A stretch of 13,819 nucleotides of DNA from E44-bin32 sp034430595 (GCA_034430595.1 DAOUEL010000009.1:1-13819), one strand, 5' to 3'. Counted from the stretch's first letter, positions 7,689 through 13,814 are shown. The notes: generated by a model not told the origin, from the sequence alone. Numbers and translations are program-made.

Positions 7689-8489
7689 TCAGGGTAATGA
7701 CGGCTGCTGGAAGGTTAGCAGCCACGAGCCTGAATAGGTCTCCCCGGAATCGTCCACACATTCTGGCGCACTCAAGTCGGACACCGGCCGATCACCATCG
7801 CGCAGCTGCAGCGTGTAGGTCACGCCCGGGCGCATCGTGAAATCCGCATAACCGAGGCCTAATTCCGGCTTGAGGCCAGTGAAGAATCGGTCCTGGCCGG
7901 TATCCCAGATGGCGAGCAGCTCGACGCCGGCGACGCCTTCCCCGGAGGCATCGAGCGCCAGCACCTGGATTTGTGCTTCATCCAGGCGGGTATCACAGAG
8001 CTGCTCTTGTTCGATTAAGGAGAAGGGGGCACCCGGGGTTGCCGTCGGCAAGGGCGTTGGTGTGCGGGTGACGGTTGGGGAGGCGGTCGGGCTAGCGGTG
8101 GGGACCGCCGGGGTGGGCGTGTCCTGCGCTGCCTCGGTGGCCACTCCTGGAACCGGGCGCTGGCCAAGCACCGCCGCTAACTGGGCCAGTGCCAGTGCCT
8201 CGGCTTCGGGCCGGCCAGCGGCCAGCCGGCTCTGGGCCAGGCGGCTGAGTGCGCTGGCTGGGTCGTCAAGCTGGAGCGAGGCCAGGCGGGCGCGGGTACG
8301 CTGCAGGTCACCGGTATGGGTATAGGCCGAGGCAATCAAGGCCAGGTAATCATCTTTGAAGTTCTGGCGCAGTGAAGCAGGGGAGGCATCGACGTATTCC
8401 ACCGGGTTGACCACCCAACTGTAGTACAGGCCAGCCGCCAGGCCGATCATCACCCCGAGAGCGAGAGCAAGACCAGAGCGTGTCCTCAT
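7689..8489 (-). CDS. Membrane-anchored protein of unknown function with T/P-rich linker and exported C-terminal domain
   Basis: 266 residues, not assigned to a named family. A single hydrophobic segment (about 7-26) near the N-terminus acts as an anchor, followed by NPVEYVDASPASLR, a helical Ala/Leu-rich stretch (about 40-110), a Thr/Pro/Ser-rich linker (about 118-155, repeated TPTP/TASPT units) and a compact C-terminal part (156-266). The latter looks like a small beta-rich domain: IQVLALDASGEGVAGVELLAIW, then FFTGLKPELGLGYADFTM, PGVTYTLQL and a SWLLTF end, with two cysteines (165 and 244) that could form a disulfide. Topology is inferred as N-in with the bulk outside. The first 75 residues are clearly related to the gene just upstream (see finding). 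The start overlaps that gene's stop as ATGA (8486-8489), with a GGAG 11 bases upstream, so translation is coupled. Its stop is 78 bases from the convergent bactofilin stop. Confidence 0.87.
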   Translation of the reverse strand: MRTRSGLALALGVMIGLAAGLYYSWVVNPVEYVDASPASLRQNFKDDYLALIASAYTHTGDLQRTRARLASLQLDDPASALSRLAQSRLAAGRPEAEALALAQLAAVLGQRPVPGVATEAAQDTPTPAVPTASPTASPTVTRTPTPLPTATPGAPFSLIEQEQLCDTRLDEAQIQVLALDASGEGVAGVELLAIWDTGQDRFFTGLKPELGLGYADFTMRPGVTYTLQLRDGDRPVSDLSAPECVDDSGETYSGSWLLTFQQPSLP

Positions 8490-8842
8490 GGTGTGTCGAT
8501 CTCCGCCGAAGGCGGCATGGCACGCAGGTCGACCACCAACCGGTTGAGCGTCTCCAGGTCGAGTTGAGAATAGCCATGTTCGAGGCCGTAATCGATGGCT
8601 GAGATGACGATATTGACTGGCGGGCGTGGGCCGAGGGCAGCCAGGCGCACACGCGCAAGCTCCAGGTCCACGTCGGCGCTGTAGGCTTCTGAGACCATCA
8701 GGACATATTCACTGTGATAATCGGCGCGCAGGCTATCCGGTGCGGTGTCAACGTATTCTACCGGGCGGATGAGCCAGCCGTAAAGCACCCCGAGCAGGAG
8801 GCCGATGAACAAGCCGACGAATAAACGTGAGCTGAAGCGCAT
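8486..8842 (-). CDS. Small single-pass membrane protein, paralogue of the gene downstream
   Basis: 118 residues, no named family. One transmembrane segment (about 8-25, GLFIGLLLGVLYGWLI) is followed by RPVEYVDTAPDSLRADY, then a soluble helical region. The anchor, the PVEYVD-x-x-P-x-SLR motif, the following Y...AY and the DL...R-x-RLA-x-L spacing all recur in the neighbour at 7689-8489, so these are tandem duplicates that diverged. This copy ends after the helical region and lacks the linker and C-terminal domain. I choose ATG 8842 because AAGGG lies just upstream and the charged-then-hydrophobic N-terminus starts there; twelve more residues back to 8878 are open but look non-coding. A weak promoter, TTGCTC with CACAAT 17 bases on, lies just upstream on the minus strand. 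Transcription from the tRNA-Leu promoter is also possible if its hairpin is leaky. Confidence 0.85.
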   Translation of the reverse strand: MRFSSRLFVGLFIGLLLGVLYGWLIRPVEYVDTAPDSLRADYHSEYVLMVSEAYSADVDLELARVRLAALGPRPPVNIVISAIDYGLEHGYSQLDLETLNRLVVDLRAMPPSAEIDTP

Positions 8843-8905
8843 GAATACCCTTATCTCAAGTGGGTGGCATTGTGCCATAGAGCGGGGGCGCGAGCAACAG
8901 TCAGC

Positions 8906-8937
8906 AAAGCCCCGGCATGCATGCAGATTGCCGGGGC
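8906..8937 (-). terminator. Hairpin after tRNA-Leu, probable terminator
   Basis: Perfect 9-base inverted repeat GCCCCGGCA (8909-8917) and TGCCGGGGC (8929-8937), with an 11-base loop, about 20 bases beyond the tRNA 3' end. On the minus strand it is followed only by TTTGCT, so the T tract is short and termination may be partial. Confidence 0.55.
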
Positions 8938-8957
8938 CGCTATGCTATAATCTTCGA

Positions 8958-9039
8958 TGCCGAAGGTGGGAGTCGAACCCACACTCCCGAAGGAACGCGA
9001 TTTTGAGTCGCGCGCGTCTGCCAGTTCCGCCACTCCGGC
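8958..9039 (-). tRNA. tRNA-Leu(CAA)
   Basis: An 82-base class II tRNA. The acceptor stem pairs GCCGGAG (5' end at 9039) with CTTCGGC (8959-8965), with one G-T wobble; the discriminator base is A, as expected for leucine. The D arm has the GCGGAACTGGCAGAC pattern. The anticodon stem CGCGA/TCGCG closes the loop CTCAAAA, giving anticodon CAA (9003-9005), which reads UUG. A long variable arm with a TTCG loop and a GTGGGTTCGACTCCCAC T arm complete it. CCA is not encoded. Confidence 0.97.
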
Positions 9040-9047
9040 GTTAGGCA

Positions 9048-9076
9048 AGTATAGTCAAACGGAAGTTAACGGTCAA
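9048..9076 (-). promoter_or_regulatory. Sigma-70-type promoter of tRNA-Leu
   Basis: On the minus strand, TTGACC (9071-9076) and TATACT (9048-9053) are separated by exactly 17 bases, both close to consensus. Transcription would begin about at the first base of the tRNA (9039-9041), leaving almost no leader. Confidence 0.8.
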
Positions 9077-9085
9077 GAAATCGAG

Positions 9086-9104
9086 GCGCGCCCACCGGGC
9101 GCGC
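9086..9104 (+). promoter_or_regulatory. GC-only hairpin directly before the YchF-like start codon
   Basis: GCGCGCCC (9086-9093) and GGGCGCGC (9097-9104) form a perfect 8-base stem with a 3-base loop, ending 4 bases before ATG 9109. It occupies the place where a ribosome binding site would be, and no purine-rich site is visible. No T tract follows, so it is not a terminator. A role in limiting translation initiation is inference. Confidence 0.5.
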
Positions 9105-9108
9105 AACC

Positions 9109-10191
9109 ATGCCGCCTATGCGTTTAGGAATCATTGGCTTCGAAGCCAGCGGGAAAACAACGATTTTCAACGCCCTCACGCGGGGTAAACTGCCCACCGG
9201 AGCTCTGGAGGGCAGCGGCCGCATGGAGGTGCACAGCGCGGCCGTCGATGTCCCCGAGCCACGCTTGACGCCGCTGGCCGAACTCTACCAGCCCAAGAAA
9301 ACAACCTATGCCAAGGTAACCTTCGCCGATATTGGCGGCCTGGCGGTCGGAGCCGGACAGGAAGGTCTGCCGGGAGCTCTGCTGAACACGCTCAGCCAGG
9401 TGGACGGTCTTTTGTTCGTGGTGCGCGCCTTCGAATCGGAGGCTGTGCCGCACCCGCTGGGAGCTGTTGACCCGCAGCAAGACCTGAAAGCGCTGAGCGA
9501 GGAATTTGTGCTGCACGATATGATTACCGTCGAGCGGCGCCTGGAGCGGCTGCAGGAAGAGCGGGAGCGTGGAGGTCGTGATCGGGGGACGGTCGAGCGC
9601 GAGATTGACCTCTTTCAGCGCGCCCTGGGTGTTCTCGAGGCAGAGCAGCCTTTACGTTCCATCGAGTTCTCGGGTGCCGAGTGCAGCGCATTGAAGGGTT
9701 TTGGATTACTGACCCTGACGCCCGCGCTGGTGCTGGTCAACCTGGGTGAGAGGCAAGAAATGCCGCCGATGGCTGCGGCATCAGAGGACCTCCCGCTGAT
9801 GGGACTGCAGGGTGAATTGGAAATGGAAATCGCGCAGCTCGAGCCCGAAGAGGAAGGTGCGTTTCTACAGGAATACGGCATTGCGGAACCGGGCCGGGAG
9901 CGCGTCATTCGAGCCTGCTATGAACATCTGGGCTTGATTTCGTTTTTCACTGTCGGTGAGGATGAAGTTCGGGCCTGGACTCTGCCCGCTGGGTCGACCT
10001 GTCTTGACGCGGCCGGCACGATTCACACTGACCTGGCACGCGGCTTCATCCGGGCAGAAGTGATTCCCTGGGACGTCCTGCTCGACCTGGGCGGGTTCAG
10101 CGAAGCCCGCAAGCAGGGCAAGCTGCGTTTGGAAGGGAAAGAAGGACCCGTGGCGGACGGAGACATTGTTCATGTCCGCTTTAATATTTAG
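9109..10191 (+). CDS. YchF/Obg-like P-loop NTPase (divergent)
   Basis: 360 residues, close to the usual YchF length. YchF/OLA1 proteins are Obg-related, often prefer ATP, and bind ribosomes. The P-loop is GFEASGKT (10-17) followed by TIFNALT; the switch II region is FADIGGLAVGAGQ (72-84); the base-recognition motif is NLGE (211-214), the N-x-x-E form tied to ATP rather than GTP use in YchF. The middle has the family coiled segment (about 140-180). The C-terminal TGS-like domain is well conserved: GTIHTDLARGFIRAEVI then GKLRLEGKEGPVADGD and HVRFNI. Unlike canonical YchF, the P-loop is not NVGKS and switch I is poorly recognisable, so this may be a paralogous subfamily. ATG 9109 and ATG 9118 are both possible starts, and neither has a Shine-Dalgarno site. 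The PepF gene follows after 43 bases. Confidence 0.9.
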   Translation: MPPMRLGIIGFEASGKTTIFNALTRGKLPTGALEGSGRMEVHSAAVDVPEPRLTPLAELYQPKKTTYAKVTFADIGGLAVGAGQEGLPGALLNTLSQVDGLLFVVRAFESEAVPHPLGAVDPQQDLKALSEEFVLHDMITVERRLERLQEERERGGRDRGTVEREIDLFQRALGVLEAEQPLRSIEFSGAECSALKGFGLLTLTPALVLVNLGERQEMPPMAAASEDLPLMGLQGELEMEIAQLEPEEEGAFLQEYGIAEPGRERVIRACYEHLGLISFFTVGEDEVRAWTLPAGSTCLDAAGTIHTDLARGFIRAEVIPWDVLLDLGGFSEARKQGKLRLEGKEGPVADGDIVHVRFNI

Positions 10192-10234
10192 CATTCTGAC
10201 AGCGTTCCATCGCACCAGTTAGGAGTCTTTGACA

Positions 10235-12019
10235 ATGGCCGAGAAGATCGAATACAAACAAGAACGTTGGAGTCTGGAGGATCTATTTCCGGCGATCGAA
10301 TCGGAGCAGGTGGAGATCGCGGTCGAGGGTCTAGAGAGCGCAATTGCGGACTTCGAGCATTTCCGCCCACGGCTTAACGCCGGGCTGGATGGCGAGGAGT
10401 TCTACGAAGTCCTGGAAGCCTATGAGGATATCGATCGTCGTCTAAGCCGCCTGGGCGGATTTGCCGGGTTGCTGTTTTCGGGAGACACCCAGGATCAAGC
10501 AGCCCAATCATTCCAGGCGCGCATCCAGCAGAAAGCAGCCGAGGCCGATAACCGCAGCATGTTCTTTAAACTGTGGTGGAAAAGTCTCGATGACGGGATG
10601 GCGGAGAAGTTGATCCGCTTTGCAGGCGATTACCGTTACTGGCTCGAGAAACTTCGTCTGCAGAAGCCTTTCACGCTCTCCGAACCGGAAGAGAAGATCA
10701 TCAACCTGAAGGATGTCAACGGAGTCAGCGCACTGGTCAGCCTATTTACGACCATCACCAACCGCTACACCTTCAAGCTCGAGGTAGATGGTGAGCAGAA
10801 ACTGCTCAACCGCGAACAACTGGGCGCCTACTATTACAGTCCCGATCCAGCGCTGCGAGCGGCAGCCTACCAGGAGCTTTACCGGGTATATGAGAGTGAT
10901 GCCCCAATCCTGGGGCAGATCTACCAGTACATTGTTCGTGACTGGCGCAGCGAGGGTGTCGACCTGCGCGGCTATGCTTCCCCGATCGCAATGCGCAATC
11001 TAGCGAACGACATCCCGGATCAGGTAGTTGAGACGCTGCTCGAGGTTTGCAAACGCAACGCGCCGCTCTTCCACCGCTATTTCAAGCTGAAGGCCCGCTG
11101 GCTGGGGGTGGATAAGATCCGTCGCTATGACCTGTACGCGCCGGTCGCCCAGGCCGAGAAAACCTACAATTATTCGGACGCGGTGGGGATGGTGCTTAAC
11201 AGTTTTCGCTCGTTTAAGCCGCGCTTCGCCGAACTGGCACAGCAGGTGTTCGACAAGCGGCACATCGACTCGGAGGTGCGAAACGGCAAGCGAGGCGGTG
11301 CGTTCTGTTCGACGGTTACACCGGATCTGACGCCATGGGTGCTGCAATCCTTTGTCGGCCAGCCGCGCGATATCGCCACCATGGCGCATGAACTGGGTCA
11401 TGCGATTCACTCCATGCTGGCTTCTGACCACACTTCCCTCACACAAAGCGCCTCGCTCCCGCTGGCCGAGACAGCCTCGACCTTCGGCGAGATGATGATG
11501 GTGGACGAGATCCTGGCCACCGAAGCGAATGAAACTGTCAAACGCGATCTGCTCTTCAAGCGCATGGATGACGCCTATGCCACGATCATGCGCCAGGCGT
11601 TCTTTGCATTATTTGAGCGCGAAGCCCATGACCGCATCGCCGCCGGAGCCCAGGTTGATGAACTGCACCAGGTCTATCTCGACAACCTGAAGGAGCAGTT
11701 CGGCGATGCGCTTGACCTGAGCGAGGATTTTCAATACGAGTGGGTCGCCATACCGCACATCTATTTTGCTCCCTTTTATGTCTACGCCTACGCCTTCGGG
11801 CAACTGCTTGTGCTTTCGCTCTACCAGCAGTACCGCGAGCAGGGTGAGAGTTTCAAGCCTCGCTACGTGGAGATTCTCAGTGCCGGCGGTTCGGCCTCCC
11901 CCCAGGAAATTCTGACCCAGGCGGGAATCGATATGTCCTCCGAAGCATTCTGGCAGGGTGGATTTGACGTACTGGAACGTGATCTGGAGCGGTTGGAGGG
12001 GCTGGCGATCGAATCCTGA
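10235..12019 (+). CDS. pepF: Oligoendopeptidase F, M3 family zinc metallopeptidase
   Basis: A 594-residue cytoplasmic enzyme that cleaves short peptides, completing protein turnover or using imported peptides. The zinc site is plain: HELGH at 385-389 (MAHELGHAIHS), with the third ligand most likely Glu412 in AETASTFGE, 27 residues on, as in other M3 enzymes. The N-terminal helical lobe opens with WSLEDLFP, as is usual for PepF. The C-terminal half keeps the Tyr-rich PHIYFAPFYVYAYAFGQLL segment that lines the substrate cleft, and length fits the family. I start at ATG 10235 because AGGAGT (10221-10226) is 8 bases upstream; a TTG at 10229 would be only 2 bases from that site. The gap to the YchF-like gene is 43 bases, so they may be co-transcribed. 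No clear intrinsic terminator follows. Confidence 0.96.
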   Translation: MAEKIEYKQERWSLEDLFPAIESEQVEIAVEGLESAIADFEHFRPRLNAGLDGEEFYEVLEAYEDIDRRLSRLGGFAGLLFSGDTQDQAAQSFQARIQQKAAEADNRSMFFKLWWKSLDDGMAEKLIRFAGDYRYWLEKLRLQKPFTLSEPEEKIINLKDVNGVSALVSLFTTITNRYTFKLEVDGEQKLLNREQLGAYYYSPDPALRAAAYQELYRVYESDAPILGQIYQYIVRDWRSEGVDLRGYASPIAMRNLANDIPDQVVETLLEVCKRNAPLFHRYFKLKARWLGVDKIRRYDLYAPVAQAEKTYNYSDAVGMVLNSFRSFKPRFAELAQQVFDKRHIDSEVRNGKRGGAFCSTVTPDLTPWVLQSFVGQPRDIATMAHELGHAIHSMLASDHTSLTQSASLPLAETASTFGEMMMVDEILATEANETVKRDLLFKRMDDAYATIMRQAFFALFEREAHDRIAAGAQVDELHQVYLDNLKEQFGDALDLSEDFQYEWVAIPHIYFAPFYVYAYAFGQLLVLSLYQQYREQGESFKPRYVEILSAGGSASPQEILTQAGIDMSSEAFWQGGFDVLERDLERLEGLAIES

Positions 12020-12089
12020 CCGGCGTCCTGCAGACGGGCCATCGATCCGAGCTATCCATTTCACCCGAATCTCAGCGATTTGAATATCG

Positions 12090-12118
12090 CGTAGGGGCGG
12101 GGTTACCCCGCCCCTACG
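12090..12118. repeat. Palindromic repeat family, copy 1
   Basis: Perfect 14-base arms (CGTAGGGGCGGGGT, 12090-12103, against 12105-12118) around a single central T. It lies 70 bases after the pepF stop. It shares its outer arms with four other copies at 12248, 13404, 13503 and 13576, and its core with copy 5. Confidence 0.9.
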
Positions 12119-12247
12119 ACGTATTCGGGCAGGCTGTCGGCTGGAGGGACTGGCAACCGAATCCTGAACGCCATCTGATAGCCACGAGCTATCGTCTTAT
12201 CAGGAGTGCACGGCCTTACACCCCTGAGGTCAAAGGGTAGGTGATAC

Positions 12248-12276
12248 GTAGGGGCACGGTGTCGCCGTGCCCCTAC
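12248..12276. repeat. Palindromic repeat family, copy 2
   Basis: Perfect 12-base arms (GTAGGGGCACGG at 12248-12259, complement at 12265-12276) with a 5-base centre TGTCG. The outer eight bases equal copy 1; the inner arm differs on both sides in a matching way. Confidence 0.9.
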
Positions 12277-12323
12277 CGAGTTCCCAGTCCGGACAAACCC
12301 CTCGTAGAATAAATGGAAACAAG

Positions 12324-12352
12324 TTGACAAAGGAAACTAATTGTTATAGAAT
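12324..12352 (+). promoter_or_regulatory. Sigma-70-type promoter of the membrane protein/regulator cassette
   Basis: Consensus -35 TTGACA (12324-12329), a 17-base spacer, and -10 TAGAAT (12347-12352). Transcription would start near 12359, about 23 bases before the chosen start codon. The area is locally AT-rich compared with its surroundings. Confidence 0.65.
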
Positions 12353-12381
12353 TCGGGCAGCTCAGGTGAATGGAGGCTGAC

Positions 12382-13053
12382 ATGCAGGAGTATGTGGATC
12401 TTGACGGTTTGACCCGTCGAACACGGCGGCTTGAATTTGAAGATGGCCTGAATGATCTGCAGAATGCCCTGGTCTTCTTACTTGCAGGCCTCATGGCGGC
12501 CTTGTTCATGTCGCCGTTTGGTATCCGCCTCTACGTCCGGGCGCTGCAAGAGAACAAGGAGCTGACGGTAATCGGGTTGGTCGGTTTGTTCGCGTTGTTC
12601 GTGGTGATCACCTTTGGCGTCCGCAGGTTGATCATGCGCTATCGCCGGGAAGCGCTCTGGAAGGATCTCGGTCAGATTGAACCACTGCGCTGGCAGGTCG
12701 ACCGCAGGATCTCGGTCCTGGCAGTGGCGGTCTGGCTGATCATGTTCATCGCGGGGATGTTCTTCCTCAGTCGTGACCCGATGGACCTGGATGCCGGCAT
12801 GCGGCTGGTCATTGCTTCCGCTGGTGTGGCGACAGGCTTGATATATTTCATGCTCGGACAAGCGCTTGAGCTGAACCGCTACCGCTGGTTGGGTCTCGCG
12901 GCTGGCCTGGCTTCGGGGTTGATTGTCGTTGCGCCTGTGTCTGCGGCAGCTGGATGGATGGGCTTCAGCGTGATCTGGGCGCTCGGGCTTACAATTTCCG
13001 GTATCAGCGCCTTGCGCAAAATCCAGTCCAAGGGGAAGCATAACCTGAGATGA
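12382..13053 (+). CDS. Six-helix integral membrane protein of unknown function
   Basis: 223 residues and no named family recognised. The N-terminus is a charged cytoplasmic-type segment (TRRTRRLEFEDGLNDL, 11-26). Six hydrophobic segments follow at about 28-46, 61-80, 110-129, 141-162, 168-188 and 192-212, with a basic loop (81-109) after the second and a basic tail (212-223), which suggests both ends are cytoplasmic. No transporter or enzyme motif is visible. I choose ATG 12382 because GGAGG (12372-12376) is exactly 5 bases upstream; the ATG at 12370 has its nearest purine site only a base or two away. The stop overlaps the start of the winged-helix gene as ATGA, so the two proteins are made together. 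A regulator-linked membrane sensor or an envelope-stress protein are possible roles; both are inference. Confidence 0.88.
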   Translation: MQEYVDLDGLTRRTRRLEFEDGLNDLQNALVFLLAGLMAALFMSPFGIRLYVRALQENKELTVIGLVGLFALFVVITFGVRRLIMRYRREALWKDLGQIEPLRWQVDRRISVLAVAVWLIMFIAGMFFLSRDPMDLDAGMRLVIASAGVATGLIYFMLGQALELNRYRWLGLAAGLASGLIVVAPVSAAAGWMGFSVIWALGLTISGISALRKIQSKGKHNLR

Positions 13054-13361
13054 CGGATTACTCGCTCCCAACAAAGTTTGACCGGATGATCCACAATCCT
13101 TCCCGGCTGGCGATCATGGCCGTCCTGGCCGGTTGCGAAAGCGCTGATTTCACCTTCCTCGAGCAGGAGACCGAGCTGAACAAAGGCACGCTTTCCAAAG
13201 GCCTGACCGCGCTGGAGGAGGCGGGCTACATCGAGATTAAGAAGCGTTTCAAGGGGAAGTTCCCGAACACGTCCGCCAGTTTGACGGCCGCCGGCCGAAA
13301 GGCGTTCAAATCCTACCGCCGCCAGTACCAGGCGTTCTTAAAGTCGGTGGGAGGAAGCTGA
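13050..13361 (+). CDS. Small winged-helix transcriptional regulator
   Basis: 103 residues, almost entirely one winged-helix DNA-binding domain of the MarR/ArsR-like type. Helix 1 lies around FDRMIHNPSRLAIMAVLAG (10-28), a helix-turn-helix around FTFLEQETELNKGTLSKGLTAL (35-55, recognition helix about 45-56), the wing around YIEIKKRFKGKFPNTSASLT (60-79), and a basic C-terminal helix (RKAFKSYRRQYQAF, 83-96) that may dimerise. There is no effector domain. The start ATG 13050 overlaps the stop of the membrane protein gene by 4 bases, so translation is coupled; an AGGGGAAG at 13031-13038 is rather far upstream. It likely regulates its own operon, and the palindromes around the cassette are possible but unproven binding sites. 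Confidence 0.92.
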   Translation: MTDYSLPTKFDRMIHNPSRLAIMAVLAGCESADFTFLEQETELNKGTLSKGLTALEEAGYIEIKKRFKGKFPNTSASLTAAGRKAFKSYRRQYQAFLKSVGGS

Positions 13362-13403
13362 AATATTCGAAGCTACAGAGAGGATTCAGGGCTGCGGTTT
13401 CAT

Positions 13404-13434
13404 CGTAGGGGCATGGCGCCACCATGCCCCTACG
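13404..13434. repeat. Palindromic repeat family, copy 3
   Basis: Perfect 13-base arms (CGTAGGGGCATGG, 13404-13416, complement at 13422-13434) with a 5-base centre CGCCA. The inner arm ATGG/CCAT corresponds to ACGG/CCGT of copy 2, changed on both sides together. Confidence 0.9.
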
Positions 13435-13502
13435 TGTAAATCAGGAGAATTCTGTGTCGATGGTGGTGAGGATGAAATCCGTAAAAAGTTATTTCCTGGC
13501 GT

Positions 13503-13532
13503 CGTAGGGACAACCGGCCGATCGCCCCTACG
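13503..13532. repeat. Palindromic repeat family, copy 4 (imperfect)
   Basis: 30-base palindrome with 15-base arms starting CGTAGGG and ending CCCCTACG; 12 of 15 positions pair. The three mismatches (13510/13525, 13512/13523, 13514/13521) are all A-C combinations on the plus strand. Confidence 0.8.
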
Positions 13533-13575
13533 TCGATTCAAAGGCGCTTCGTATTCCTCGCTAGGTGACATTTTT

Positions 13576-13602
13576 ATAGGGGCGGGGTTACCCCGCCCTT
13601 AC
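13576..13602. repeat. Palindromic repeat family, copy 5
   Basis: 13-base arms around a central T with two mismatched positions (13576/13602 and 13579/13599). The inner 22 bases (13577-13598) are identical to 12092-12113 of copy 1. Confidence 0.85.
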
Positions 13603-13644
13603 GATTCATATCTTCGAGGGTTCATTTCGGGGGGATTGGTAGCA

Positions 13645-13670
13645 AATCGCCCTGCGTAAACGGGGCGATT
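13645..13670 (-). terminator. Hairpin after tRNA-Ser, possible terminator
   Basis: Perfect 8-base inverted repeat AATCGCCC (13645-13652) and GGGCGATT (13663-13670) with a 10-base loop, 16 bases beyond the tRNA 3' end. On the minus strand it runs into TTTGCT, the same short tail seen after the tRNA-Leu hairpin, so termination may be weak. Confidence 0.45.
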
Positions 13671-13684
13671 CAAAGGGTCCATCA

Positions 13685-13774
<90 letters not shown>

Positions 13775-13785
13775 GGGGCTGGCCC

Positions 13786-13814
13786 ATTATAACCGCGAGT
13801 TTTTCACAGTTCCA
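13786..13814 (-). promoter_or_regulatory. Promoter of tRNA-Ser
   Basis: On the minus strand a perfect TATAAT -10 (13786-13791) lies 11 bases before the tRNA 5' end. The -35 position, 17 bases further up, holds TGGAAC (13809-13814), matching the consensus at three of six bases. Confidence 0.65.

Larger units (their letters stand above)
12020..12381. other. Intergenic stretch between pepF and the membrane-protein cassette
   Basis: No gene seen in 362 bases. It contains palindromic repeat copies 1 (12090-12118) and 2 (12248-12276), an unrelated 6-base inverted repeat GATAGC/GCTATC at 12177-12193 with a 5-base loop and no T tract, and a promoter at 12324-12352. The segment 12119-12247 between the two repeat copies has no other recognisable content. 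Confidence 0.7.

Noticed and set aside
8946..8951. Perfect TATAAT on the plus strand next to the tRNA-Leu 3' end
   Set aside because: No -35 at suitable distance, and it would transcribe the antisense of the tRNA.
10229..10234. TTG start two codons before the PepF ATG
   Set aside because: Only 2 bases from AGGAGT; the ATG at 10235 has correct spacing.
12123..12360. 10-base direct repeat ATTCGGGCAG at 12123-12132 and 12351-12360
   Set aside because: Short, with no other shared flank; it could be chance, and one copy overlaps the promoter start region.
12090..13602. CRISPR array
   Set aside because: Copies are palindromes with irregular spacing (about 70 to 1100 bases), variable cores, intervening genes and no cas genes.
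13534..13676. 11-base direct repeat CGATTCAAAGG at 13534-13544 and 13666-13676, as a possible attachment site near tRNA-Ser
   Set aside because: It is not a duplicate of the tRNA 3' end, no integrase gene is present, and length is near chance for this interval.
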